A stretch of 64,000 nt of DNA, taken from assembly GCF_947501905.1 (NCBI RefSeq), contig NZ_CANMXL010000003.1:558001-622000 (forward strand), in the 5' to 3' direction. The notes under the pieces are model-generated. The model was not told the DNA's origin and made no database searches. It was given only the letters and a program-made list of their open reading frames with translations. Below are positions 9,525-17,825 of this stretch, piece after piece (the stretch's first letter is position 1; each line of letters begins with the position of its first letter). The position numbers and the translations under genes are program-made. This stretch comes from an uncultured Winogradskyella sp. (GTDB taxonomy: Bacteria > Bacteroidota > Bacteroidia > Flavobacteriales > Flavobacteriaceae).

Positions 9525-9965
9525 TTAATTTTTAATAGCCTCCCAATTTAAGTCGGCTTTTTTCTGTAAACCTTTCACATTTTCTTTTTTCCATAATTCT
9601 AAAGTGTTTGTGCCCCATGAATTGTAGAATAAATAGAGTTTTCCATCACGTATTTCAAACGTTTCTGGGTCGATTCCTACTTTTTTAGATTTTACAGCAA
9701 CAGCATAAGCACAATAGCCACCATATTGAGGTGCATATTTTTCTGGAGCCATTAAAAAAGTATCTAAGTTTTTCTGAGAAGAAAATTTATACTTTACATT
9801 ATCGTGCGTCGTTGAGAAACTTTTTTTGCCTTCGACAGCATTGTTGTTAAAGTATTCTATAACATCATAACCTTCGGCAACATAACCCTTTTTAAGATTG
9901 TAATCTATAGATTGCGCGTTTAAACTCGTAATGCTAATTAGTAATGCTATTAGTGTAAATCTCAT
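9525..9965 (-). CDS. Secreted YHS domain-containing protein
   Basis: The 146-residue protein begins with a signal peptide (cleavage probably after SLNAQ, about residue 19). The rest is a YHS-like domain: GYDVIEYF near residue 33, KYKFSSQKNLDTF and YGGYCAYAV near 80-90. YHS proteins are often associated with metal binding, but no ligands can be assigned with certainty here. The product probably acts in the periplasm. It follows the LuxE-like gene by 43 bp on the same strand. Confidence 0.85.
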   Translation of the reverse strand: MRFTLIALLISITSLNAQSIDYNLKKGYVAEGYDVIEYFNNNAVEGKKSFSTTHDNVKYKFSSQKNLDTFLMAPEKYAPQYGGYCAYAVAVKSKKVGIDPETFEIRDGKLYLFYNSWGTNTLELWKKENVKGLQKKADLNWEAIKN

Positions 9966-10008
9966 AATATCTTTGTTTAGAGACTATGTCGAGAACTTAA
10001 AAGCTTGC

Positions 10009-10989
10009 TTACAAAACCATAAGATTACAACCGCGAATATCTGAATTGTCAAAACGCCCTATGGCTTCAAAAGTTTTATTCTCATAAGTTTTGCCAAGAT
10101 CTTGAGTAGCTATAAAAGCACAGGAATTAATATTTGCTAAGTCTATAATATTAAGACCTCCAGAAGTTGATTTTTTATGTATAGATAAAGCATCTTCAGT
10201 GTCACGAGTGAAGATTTTTAGCCATGGCGGACATTCAAAAATACCATTACCTTTAGAATAAGCTTGACTTAACAATTCTGTCATACCATACTCGCTATGA
10301 ATATGATTGACGCCAAAGCCTTTCTTTAAGATAGCATGCAATTCTGTGCGAATCATTTCTTTTCGTCGACCTTTCATACCACCAGTTTCCATAATTATGG
10401 TATGCTTTAAATTGAAATTGTAGCTTTCTGCTAAATCCAATAAAGCAAAAGAAACACCTATCAAAAGTGTTTTCTGTCCTCTTGTTTCTAGACTTTTTAT
10501 AGTATTAGCTAACTCATCTAAATTATTTAAGTAAAAACCACTTTCAGTATGATTGGAGCTTTTGATTAAATCTTCAGCCATATATATTAGCGAAGACCCA
10601 TCTCTTTCTAAATAAGACGGTAATAAGGCCAAAACAACATAATCTTCTATATTTCCGTAGAAATGAGTAAAGCCTTTTCTAAAACTATTTTCGTAAATAT
10701 TTAGGTCAGTAATATGATGTTTGCTAGTTATACTTCCTGTTGTACCAGAACTTGTAAAAGTCTTTTCAATAAGATTTCTAGAGCTTAAAACCTCATGTGA
10801 TTTAAAAAATTGAATGGGTAAAAACGGAATTTCTTCAACTTCAGAAATATCAGAAGGATGCTTAAAAAGTAAATCGCAAAACGAACGATAGACGGGATTA
10901 TTTTCAAACTGAAATTTAAAGACTTCCAATGCCAAAACTTTAAATTCCTTTTCAGAAGATATATTAAAAATTCTATCCGTTTCTATCAT
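10009..10989 (-). CDS. LuxE-like acyl-protein synthetase / acyl transferase
   Basis: This 326-residue protein belongs to the LuxE/acyl-CoA-synthetase-like superfamily. The motif TFTSSGTTGS near residue 79 is the nucleotide-binding P-loop equivalent of adenylate-forming enzymes, EIPFLPIQFFKSHEV upstream of it is a LuxE hallmark, and HSEYGMTELLSQAY near 236 is the second conserved adenylation motif. LuxE activates fatty acids on itself; in Flavobacteriaceae the natural substrate is unknown. It is short compared with full adenylation enzymes, as expected. A terminator lies upstream on the far side of its start. Confidence 0.85.
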   Translation of the reverse strand: MIETDRIFNISSEKEFKVLALEVFKFQFENNPVYRSFCDLLFKHPSDISEVEEIPFLPIQFFKSHEVLSSRNLIEKTFTSSGTTGSITSKHHITDLNIYENSFRKGFTHFYGNIEDYVVLALLPSYLERDGSSLIYMAEDLIKSSNHTESGFYLNNLDELANTIKSLETRGQKTLLIGVSFALLDLAESYNFNLKHTIIMETGGMKGRRKEMIRTELHAILKKGFGVNHIHSEYGMTELLSQAYSKGNGIFECPPWLKIFTRDTEDALSIHKKSTSGGLNIIDLANINSCAFIATQDLGKTYENKTFEAIGRFDNSDIRGCNLMVL

Positions 10990-11009
10990 GATGTAAAATT
11001 AAGCAAAAC

Positions 11010-11040
11010 AAAAAGCGCCACCAATGGGTAGCGCTTTTTA
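11010..11040. terminator. Terminator downstream of the T9SS protein gene
   Basis: AAAAGCGC and GCGCTTTT arms surround a short loop, giving a stem of about 12 bp with U/A tracts on both sides; it lies just after the stop of the T9SS protein gene (minus strand). Confidence 0.75.
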
Positions 11041-11062
11041 GAATTAAAAAAATTCTTTATGA

Positions 11063-12856
11063 TTATCTAATCACTAACTTCTTAGTGCTTGTTGCTTCAT
11101 CTTGAGTTAATCTCAATAAATAGATTCCAGATTTTAAGTTAGAAACGTCTAATCTATTATTAGAAATCGTCTCGTTTTTTACTTGCTTACCTAATACATC
11201 AAATACAGTAACTGCAATAGGAGATGCATTTACAGAAGAAATAGTTACTTCACCAGTATTTGTTGGGTTAGGGAAGATTGAGAATTTGTTTATACTAAAT
11301 TCGTCATTACTAAGAGAAAAGTCTGCTAATGCTCTTGATGTTATCTGTGGTGTGCCATTGAATTCTCCAACAAACGTTGTAATACCTATAGCTCCTGAAG
11401 GAATGAGTTCTCCAATATAATCAGCTTCGCTAAAATTAGTTCTATATATTGACGCTGCTAATAGTCTAGCTGAAGGGTCCGAAATATTGTAGCTAGTAGA
11501 AGCAGCAAATGTCGCCACACCATCACCATCTGAGAATGTTACATCATTAATTTGAACTAACTCAGATTCATAATCATCTTGATTTGCAACAATCTGTGCT
11601 AATGTCACTACTTCTGGTATAATAGGATTATTTCCAGCAATAGTTGGATCCTCAATAGGGTTAAATTGCATTACGCCATTGAATTCTGATACTTGACCTA
11701 CTAAACCGCTCATAGTAAAACCTATATTGAAGACTGAAGTAATTACTCCAGGATCATCGTCAATTAAAATAGCTGCAGATGCATCCTGAATATACTTTTG
11801 GTTCCTTGTTGATCTAGTATAAGTGACACTAGGCTCACTTTGTATACTATAGAAAGCTCCAGGGCCGTTTGTATTGAAATCTGCTCTTACTGCAGCCAAG
11901 TCAGCAACAGTAGTTAAACTTCCTACACTAAAATCAGTCATCTTAGTGTCTAATAACATATTTCCTGCATCTCTTAACTCAACAGTAACATTATAACTAG
12001 CACCATCAGTAGTTGTAATACCAAAAGGAGTAGCTGTCGGCGCCACACTTGTTGGAGCACCTGCATTTACAATTACATTTACAAATTCATTGCCAGTTAA
12101 GTTAGCCGTAGTCCAAGTTAAGTCTACATTAGTAGTACCAGGATTAAAAACTGTGCCTGAAGATGGAGCAGTTATAGTTATACTTGGATTAGTTTGCGCC
12201 ATAAAGACCAATACATCATTAAAAGTTTGACCCAGCATAAGATTATCAACCCTTACAGTCTCATCTCCAGAAGAATTAGATTGTCTAAATTCAAATTGAG
12301 AGACTGATAGTGGTGCTGAGACAGTACTAGAAATTGATGTACTCATATCATTTACTGGATTAATCCATAATTGCGCAGTACCGCCAGTTTGATCAAATTT
12401 TAAAATAGCTCTGTAAGTTACACCAAAGTCTAAATCATTTGCCCAACTTACTTCACCTGTACTACTATTAGATGCAATTCCAACAGTGAAATCACCAGTA
12501 TTATTAGGTGCTTGAATATCTAATCTAGCTCTAAAGTCAAAGTGCGCAAAATATTCGAAGTCTGTTCCACTAATTGGTGCACCTAAATCATCAACCGAAA
12601 AATCAAATCCTGCATATATATCTCCGGCAACTGAAGTAAAATCAATAGCGACATCCTCTGGTGCTGAATTGTCTTGTAGTATTACAGCTTGTCCTGAGTT
12701 AGCTAAGAAAGTTCCTGCAGTACCACTAGTGTTTACCCATGCACTATTTGCTACAAGACTCCCATCAGGATAAGAAAAGTCTTCAGCTAATATTACCTGC
12801 CCAAAAGAAGCAGTAGAGATTAAAATTGTAAAAATTAAAAAGTAAAGTTTTTTCAT
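11063..12856 (-). CDS. Secreted protein with T9SS type A sorting domain
   Basis: The 597-residue product has an N-terminal signal peptide (cut about residue 19, before QVILAEDF), a beta-rich laminin-G/concanavalin-like segment (about 25-215), an Ig-like segment beginning TNPSITITAPSSGTVF (about 220-310), an OB-fold-like/DUF5689-like segment (about 320-500), and a C-terminal type IX sorting domain (FSIFPNPTNTGEV near 520 to the terminal KLVIR). It should cross the outer membrane through the type IX system and be attached to the surface or released. Its ligand is unknown. A -7 box lies 30 bp upstream. Confidence 0.9.
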   Translation of the reverse strand: MKKLYFLIFTILISTASFGQVILAEDFSYPDGSLVANSAWVNTSGTAGTFLANSGQAVILQDNSAPEDVAIDFTSVAGDIYAGFDFSVDDLGAPISGTDFEYFAHFDFRARLDIQAPNNTGDFTVGIASNSSTGEVSWANDLDFGVTYRAILKFDQTGGTAQLWINPVNDMSTSISSTVSAPLSVSQFEFRQSNSSGDETVRVDNLMLGQTFNDVLVFMAQTNPSITITAPSSGTVFNPGTTNVDLTWTTANLTGNEFVNVIVNAGAPTSVAPTATPFGITTTDGASYNVTVELRDAGNMLLDTKMTDFSVGSLTTVADLAAVRADFNTNGPGAFYSIQSEPSVTYTRSTRNQKYIQDASAAILIDDDPGVITSVFNIGFTMSGLVGQVSEFNGVMQFNPIEDPTIAGNNPIIPEVVTLAQIVANQDDYESELVQINDVTFSDGDGVATFAASTSYNISDPSARLLAASIYRTNFSEADYIGELIPSGAIGITTFVGEFNGTPQITSRALADFSLSNDEFSINKFSIFPNPTNTGEVTISSVNASPIAVTVFDVLGKQVKNETISNNRLDVSNLKSGIYLLRLTQDEATSTKKLVIR

Positions 12857-12885
12857 AATATATTAATTGTAGTTATAAGAGCCTC

Positions 12886-12893
12886 AAATATAA
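12886..12893 (-). promoter_or_regulatory. -7 box of the T9SS protein gene
   Basis: Read on the minus strand the sequence is TATATTTG, a match to TAnnTTTG, 29 bp before the start codon. No -33 TTG at ideal spacing. Confidence 0.45.
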
Positions 12894-13089
12894 GAAGAAT
12901 ATTGGCTTTAATTAAATGATATCAAGCAATTAAGCTCTCATTTTACAATTATTTAAAATTAACTTTTCTTAATTCGACAAACTGTAATTTTATCCGACAA
13001 ATGTTAGGTAATTGTTACCAATTTGTAATCAGTAAATTTTATTTAGGAGTTATAATTATATTTACCGTAAGTTATAATTCTACTTTATT

Positions 13090-13776
13090 TTGAAAAAAAG
13101 AGATATTAAAATTTTACTAGTCGATGATGAAGCTGATATTTTAGAAATTGTAGGCTACAATTTATCATCAGAAGGCTATCAAGTAACTACTGCAAAAAAC
13201 GGTATTGAAGCTATTGAAAAAGCAAAAAAACATAAGCCACATCTTATCATTTTAGATGTTATGATGCCAGAGATGGATGGTATAGAAGCTTGTGAGAAGC
13301 TTAGAGAAATTCCTGACTTAAGCAATACAGTCATTACATTTTTAACGGCAAGAGGTGAAGATTATTCTCAAGTTGCAGGTTTTGATGCTGGTGCTGATGA
13401 TTATATTACAAAGCCGATAAAACCTAAAGTATTGGTAAGTAAAGTAAAAGCACTTTTAAGACGTCTTAAAGAATCAGAAAATCCATCAGATACCATTATC
13501 AAAATTGGCGAACTAATTATTAATAGAGAGGAATATAAAATCACTAATAAAGGAGAAGAAATCATTTTACCTAGAAAAGAGTTTGAATTACTATCTTTAT
13601 TAGCAACCAAGCCTGGGAAAGTATTTAAGCGCGAAGAGATTTTAGACAAAGTCTGGGGTAATGAGGTCGTTGTTGGCGGAAGAACCATAGATGTACACAT
13701 CAGAAAACTTAGAGAAAAAATTGGTGACAAATCTTTTAAAACTGTCAAAGGCGTTGGTTACAAGTTTGTTGACTAA
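13090..13776 (+). CDS. PhoB/OmpR-family response regulator
   Basis: This 228-residue DNA-binding regulator has a receiver domain (acidic pair in LLVDDE at about residues 12-14, phosphoacceptor Asp in LIILDVMMP near 56, conserved Lys in ITKPIKP near 106) and a C-terminal winged-helix domain (GELIINREE to GVGYKFVD). The start codon is TTG, the only start that leaves the receiver intact. The histidine kinase overlaps its stop by one base (TAATG), so the pair is co-translated. The layout and the receiver resemble PhoB, hence a possible role in phosphate starvation, but this is inference. Confidence 0.93.
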   Translation: MKKRDIKILLVDDEADILEIVGYNLSSEGYQVTTAKNGIEAIEKAKKHKPHLIILDVMMPEMDGIEACEKLREIPDLSNTVITFLTARGEDYSQVAGFDAGADDYITKPIKPKVLVSKVKALLRRLKESENPSDTIIKIGELIINREEYKITNKGEEIILPRKEFELLSLLATKPGKVFKREEILDKVWGNEVVVGGRTIDVHIRKLREKIGDKSFKTVKGVGYKFVD

Positions 13777-14816
13777 TGCAAAAATCACTTAAGAAATCTT
13801 ATAAATTCACGATTAGAACTGCAAGCTATGTTACAATAATAGCTTCAGTTTTAATGGCTTTATTTCTCAATTCTTTTTATACGATAGACTGGGAATTTTT
13901 AATTTTTCCATTTGCATGTTTTGTTGTTTGCTTTGTGGTTATTCAATACAGAATAGAGCGTTTTATATATCGCCGTATAAAAAGAATATATGATGACCTT
14001 ACACTTCTTGAGTCTACAGATTTGAGACAGCAGCCCATCACTACAGATATGACTACGCTTACTAAGGAGATTGATAAGTATGCTAGGGACAAAAAACTAG
14101 AGATTGAAACACTTAAAGTTAGAGAAGAATACAGGAAAGAATTTTTAGGAAATGTGTCTCATGAGTTAAAAACCCCCTTGTTTACCGTTCAAGGTTATAT
14201 CGAAACACTTCTAGATGGTGCGATGGATGATGAAAAGATTAGAAAAAAGTATTTAAGTCGCGCGAGTAAAGGCGTAGAAAGATTGACTTATATCTTGAAA
14301 GATTTAGACATGATCACCAAATTAGAAGTTGGAGACTTAAGTTTGAACATTGAGAAATTTGATGTTGTAGAATTGATTCAAAATATTTTTGACCTTTTTG
14401 AAATGAAGGCTTCAAAAAAGAAGATTACACTTACTTTCGATACTGATTATCCTCAGCCTGTTTATGTCAATGCAGACAAAGAACGTATTCAACAAATTGT
14501 AAGTAATCTAGTTGTTAATTCTATAAAATATGGTTCAGAGCACGGGACAACAGAAGTAAGCATTGAGAATTTAATTAAGAATAAGGTTATTGTGCGTGTA
14601 ACAGATAATGGTGAAGGGATTGCTCAAGAACATTTAAGTCGTCTTTTTGAGCGTTTTTATCGTGTAGATAAAAGTGGATCCAGAAAAGAAGGCGGTTCGG
14701 GTTTAGGATTATCTATCGTTAAGCATATTATAGAAGCTCACAACGAAAAGATATATGTAGAAAGCGAACCTGGTGTAGGAAGCGAGTTTTCGTTTACCTT
14801 AGAAAAGGCTAAATAG
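13776..14816 (+). CDS. PhoR-like sensor histidine kinase
   Basis: The 346-residue kinase has two N-terminal membrane helices (about residues 14-60), a short HAMP-like linker, the phosphorylated H-box NVSHELKTPL near residue 129 and an HATPase domain with N box (QIVSNLVVNSIKYG), G1 box (VTDNGEGI), F box (LFERFYRVDKS) and G2 box (GGSGLGLSIV). There is no periplasmic sensor of notable size, as in PhoR-like kinases. It phosphorylates the regulator encoded just upstream. Its last 18 bases overlap the convergent glycosyltransferase gene. Confidence 0.93.
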   Translation: MQKSLKKSYKFTIRTASYVTIIASVLMALFLNSFYTIDWEFLIFPFACFVVCFVVIQYRIERFIYRRIKRIYDDLTLLESTDLRQQPITTDMTTLTKEIDKYARDKKLEIETLKVREEYRKEFLGNVSHELKTPLFTVQGYIETLLDGAMDDEKIRKKYLSRASKGVERLTYILKDLDMITKLEVGDLSLNIEKFDVVELIQNIFDLFEMKASKKKITLTFDTDYPQPVYVNADKERIQQIVSNLVVNSIKYGSEHGTTEVSIENLIKNKVIVRVTDNGEGIAQEHLSRLFERFYRVDKSGSRKEGGSGLGLSIVKHIIEAHNEKIYVESEPGVGSEFSFTLEKAK

Positions 14817-15905
14817 TTTTTTATAGTTAAGCTCAGACTCCATAGGCTTAAAGCCTGAATAAGCAGTATTAAAATTAAGGTCTTCGAAGCTTAAAGTGTC
14901 TTGCTTTACAAAAGGAATAATAGAATTTCCGGATAGCTTTTCAGCTAAATACAACTGTTCAAACTGTCCAGGAGTTGGGATGAAAATCGCTTTCTTTTCT
15001 AGCTTAGCTAAATCCATAATCGTGGTATATCCTGAACGTGAAATAATTAACTTACTAGAATTAATTGCAGTCTCAAGCTCGTTGCTAGTCATATAATTAT
15101 ACATCTCAATATTGTCAATTATGGTAGTCTGCTGTTTACCTTCAACCATACCTCTTACAAAAACCACAGATTTTTTTTTGTTTTTAAGCTCAAATAATAA
15201 TTTCTTTTCTAGCTGAGTGCGTTGAGGTTCGGGTCCAGATAAAATAACAAGAATGTCTATGCTTTCTTCATTATTCTGTTTTTTGAAACGGCTCAGAGGA
15301 CCAATGTATTTTACATTGTTTAATTGGCGTTTTGTGTGACCTAACTCACCACTTAAATTAGGACTATGTTCAAAATCAGGCACCCAACATTCGTCAAATT
15401 TCTTAATGATATCTTGATGCCATTTACTACTCAGCCAAGTTGTTTTCCCGCTAAGAACATTTAATTGATGTGTTAGATATACAGATGGAATAGCTTTATG
15501 TCTAACACCAAAACGATTATCAGAAATAATACCATCTATTCTTTCAGTTTCAACTAATTGGGCAACACGTTTTCTTTCTCGTTTAATGGTCTTTAAAATG
15601 TGAGGAGATGCCTTTAAAAATTTCAATTTAAAGCCATTACTTTTTTTTGAATACGAAATATTATAAGATGGAAGCTCAAAAGCAGACAATTTAGGAAACT
15701 CTTTTTTTAGTAATTCTAATGCGCCACCGTCCGAAGCAATAACAGGCTCAAAACCTTGAGAAATTAAAGCGTTAATAATGGGGATACAACGTGTAGCATG
15801 ACCTAACCCCCAATGTAATGGTGCCACTAAAACCCGCTTTCTATTCTGAGCTTGTTTCAGTATCTGATTATTATATTTTGATGATGACTGAGCAGTAATT
15901 GCCAT
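14799..15905 (-). CDS. MurG-like glycosyltransferase family protein
   Basis: The 368-residue protein has a GT-B fold: APLHWGLGHATRC near residue 28-40, SDGGALELLKK near 58, VILSGPEPQRTQLE near 217 and SRSGYTTIMDLAKL near 290, which resembles the UDP-GlcNAc-binding loop of MurG. The substrate is unknown. The first 20 or so residues are unlike the family, which usually starts just before KRVLVAPLHWG, so translation may begin downstream of 15905. A -7 box (TATCTTTG on the minus strand) lies at 15932-15939. Confidence 0.85.
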   Translation of the reverse strand: MAITAQSSSKYNNQILKQAQNRKRVLVAPLHWGLGHATRCIPIINALISQGFEPVIASDGGALELLKKEFPKLSAFELPSYNISYSKKSNGFKLKFLKASPHILKTIKRERKRVAQLVETERIDGIISDNRFGVRHKAIPSVYLTHQLNVLSGKTTWLSSKWHQDIIKKFDECWVPDFEHSPNLSGELGHTKRQLNNVKYIGPLSRFKKQNNEESIDILVILSGPEPQRTQLEKKLLFELKNKKKSVVFVRGMVEGKQQTTIIDNIEMYNYMTSNELETAINSSKLIISRSGYTTIMDLAKLEKKAIFIPTPGQFEQLYLAEKLSGNSIIPFVKQDTLSFEDLNFNTAYSGFKPMESELNYKKLFSLF

Positions 15906-15917
15906 TTATTTTTAAAA

Positions 15918-15939
15918 TGTCGATTATCGACCAAAGATA
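15918..15939 (-). promoter_or_regulatory. -7 box and palindrome upstream of the glycosyltransferase gene
   Basis: On the minus strand TATCTTTG (15932-15939) matches the -7 consensus, and immediately downstream, where transcription should start, lies the perfect 13-bp palindrome GTCGATTATCGAC (15919-15931), which may be an operator. The divergent trmB -7 box is 18 bp further right. Confidence 0.4.
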
Positions 15940-15956
15940 AACCTAAAATGTTTCCT

Positions 15957-15964
15957 TAATTTTG
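15957..15964 (+). promoter_or_regulatory. -7 box of trmB
   Basis: TAATTTTG matches TAnnTTTG and lies 18 bp before the GTG start codon of trmB, supporting that unusual start. Confidence 0.5.
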
Positions 15965-15982
15965 CCAAAAGATTAAATAATT

Positions 15983-16657
15983 GTGGGAAGCAAAAACAAA
16001 TTAAAGCGCTTTAAGGAAAACGAAACATTTGAAAACGTTTTTCAACCTAAACGAGAAGAACTTACAGATGGTAATTTTATAAATAAAGGCAATTGGAATG
16101 AAGGCGTTTTCAAAAACGATAATCCAATTGTTTTAGAATTAGGATGTGGTAAAGGCGAATATACTGTTGGTCTTGCCAAGCGCTATCCTAATAAAAATTT
16201 TATAGGCATAGATATTAAAGGCGCACGTTTTTGGAGAGGTGCAAAAACTGCGCTTGATGAGAATATCCCTAATGCTATGTTTATAAGAACCCAGATAGAG
16301 CTTATCGATTTTGCTTTTGCTGAAAATGAAGTTGATGAAATCTGGATAACATTCCCAGACCCACAAATTAAATACAAGCGGACCAAGCATAGAATGACTA
16401 ATCTTGAGTTTTTAGAACGTTATAAAAAGGTGCTTAAGCCAAACGGAATAATGCATTTAAAAACTGATAGCGAGTTTATGCATGGTTATACCTTAGGCTT
16501 GTTACATGGAGCTGAACATAAAGTACTTTATGCTAATCATAATGTTTATAAGCAAGAAGGTAGTCCTGAAGAAGTTACAGAAATACAAACCTATTACGAG
16601 AGTCAATATTTAGAACAAGACAAACCAATTACGTATATTAGATTTCAAATCAACTAA
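15983..16657 (+). CDS. trmB: tRNA (guanine(46)-N7)-methyltransferase
   Basis: The 224-residue enzyme methylates G46 in the variable loop of tRNAs using S-adenosylmethionine. LELGCGKGEYT near residue 53 is the SAM-binding motif, and TFPDPQIKYKRTKHRM near 117-132 is the characteristic TrmB segment. The start codon is GTG, chosen because it is 18 bp after a -7 box and because the next residues (GSKNKLKRFKE) match flavobacterial homologues. The LysE gene follows after 3 bp. Confidence 0.95.
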   Translation: MGSKNKLKRFKENETFENVFQPKREELTDGNFINKGNWNEGVFKNDNPIVLELGCGKGEYTVGLAKRYPNKNFIGIDIKGARFWRGAKTALDENIPNAMFIRTQIELIDFAFAENEVDEIWITFPDPQIKYKRTKHRMTNLEFLERYKKVLKPNGIMHLKTDSEFMHGYTLGLLHGAEHKVLYANHNVYKQEGSPEEVTEIQTYYESQYLEQDKPITYIRFQIN

Positions 16658-16660
16658 ATC

Positions 16661-17299
16661 TTGAGTATAACAATTGTCTTTTTCCTTGGTCTTTTTGTGG
16701 CCTTAATTGGAGTAATTCCGCCTGGTTTACTTAATATGACGGCCGCAAAAATAAGCCTTAAAGAAGGTGCTGGACGAGGCGTTATGTTTTCCACAGGTGT
16801 ATGTTTAGTCGTTTTTATTCAGACTTATATTGCTGCAATTTTCTCAAGATATTTGAGTAATCGACCAGATGTGGTTGAGATTCTTCAACGTGTAGCGTTT
16901 GTTATTTTTGTTTTAATTACTATCTATTTTCTGGTTTTAGCATCAAAACAAAAAGAAGAAACTAAGCCAGTTGATGAAGATGATATTCGAAGTAAAAAAA
17001 GTCGTTTTTTTTATGGGATGTTGTTATCTGCGCTAAATGTATTTCCCATACCATATCAGGCATACATGACAATTACTTTGGCATCTTTTGGGGTTATGGA
17101 TTTTGAGCGGGTGAGCATTATCACTTATGTGACTGGAGCTGCAATGGGTACTTTTGTAATGCTATATTTTTATATTTTCTTTTTTGATAAGATAAAAGAC
17201 AAAGCATTTACATCTCAAAAGAACATGAACTATATTATTGGTAGTGTTACTGGTCTGGTGGCATTAGTTACATTTATAAATATTCTTAGAGAAATTTAA
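16661..17299 (+). CDS. LysE family translocator
   Basis: This 212-residue membrane protein has about six transmembrane helices and the LysE/RhtB-type N-terminal pattern GVIPPGLLNMTAAK near residue 17. The family exports amino acids or related small molecules; the substrate here is unknown. The start codon is TTG, directly after the trmB stop, and the MGMT-like gene follows after one base, so trmB, this gene and the alkyltransferase-like gene form one transcript. Confidence 0.85.
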   Translation: MSITIVFFLGLFVALIGVIPPGLLNMTAAKISLKEGAGRGVMFSTGVCLVVFIQTYIAAIFSRYLSNRPDVVEILQRVAFVIFVLITIYFLVLASKQKEETKPVDEDDIRSKKSRFFYGMLLSALNVFPIPYQAYMTITLASFGVMDFERVSIITYVTGAAMGTFVMLYFYIFFFDKIKDKAFTSQKNMNYIIGSVTGLVALVTFINILREI

Positions 17300-17300
17300 G

Positions 17301-17642
17301 ATGAAACCTGAAACTGAATCTTTTTTCGAACGTGTTTATGAAGTCGCAAAACGTATCCCTTATGGTAGAGCAACAAGCTATGGTGCTATTGCTAAATACT
17401 TAGGAGCGGCCAAAAGTGCACGTATTGTGGGTTATGCTATGAATGGTTCTTTTGGTAAAGATGTCCCAGCACATCGTGTGGTGAACAGAAAAGGCTTATT
17501 GACTGGAAAGCATCATTTTGAAGGCACAAATTTGATGCAGCAACTTTTAGAAAACGAAGGCATTGAAGTTGTAGAGAATCAGATTCAGAATTTTGAAGCT
17601 GTTTTTTGGGACCCTTCGAAGGAATTACAAGCCCATTTATAA
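17301..17642 (+). CDS. Alkyltransferase-like (MGMT family) DNA-lesion protein
   Basis: The 113-residue protein is a lone MGMT DNA-binding domain: VAKRIPYGRATSYGAIA, SARIVGYAMNG with the DNA-flipping Arg, and DVPAHRVVNRKG near residue 54. True O6-alkylguanine methyltransferases have PCHRV; here the acceptor Cys is Ala (PAHRV), so it cannot be a suicide methyltransferase. This is the pattern of alkyltransferase-like proteins, which bind O6-alkylguanine and hand it to nucleotide excision repair. It is the last gene of the trmB transcript. Confidence 0.9.
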   Translation: MKPETESFFERVYEVAKRIPYGRATSYGAIAKYLGAAKSARIVGYAMNGSFGKDVPAHRVVNRKGLLTGKHHFEGTNLMQQLLENEGIEVVENQIQNFEAVFWDPSKELQAHL

Positions 17643-17701
17643 AGCTTATCCACACATTTTTCTTTTCAATTTTCTTAACGAAAAATATAAACTTTTAGCA
17701 G

Positions 17702-17709
17702 TATCTTTG
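17702..17709 (+). promoter_or_regulatory. -7 box upstream of the Mrp-family gene
   Basis: TATCTTTG is a full match to TAnnTTTG. It lies 116 bp before the Mrp start, implying a long leader; a -33 TTG at proper spacing is absent. The leader also contains an untranslated-looking 23-codon frame that I do not call a gene. Confidence 0.45.
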
Positions 17710-17825
17710 CATTTAGAATTAATCTAGATAAAAAGTGAAATGAGCCAAAAATGAAAGTTTCTAGTTGCCCTAGAGTACTAATGGCGAATTCCATCTTACA
17801 AACTAGTAAAGTTGAATATTAACAG

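Noticed and set aside
17751..17822. A 23-codon frame before the Mrp-family gene
   Set aside because: Very short, without family features, and it reads like leader sequence; no support for translation.
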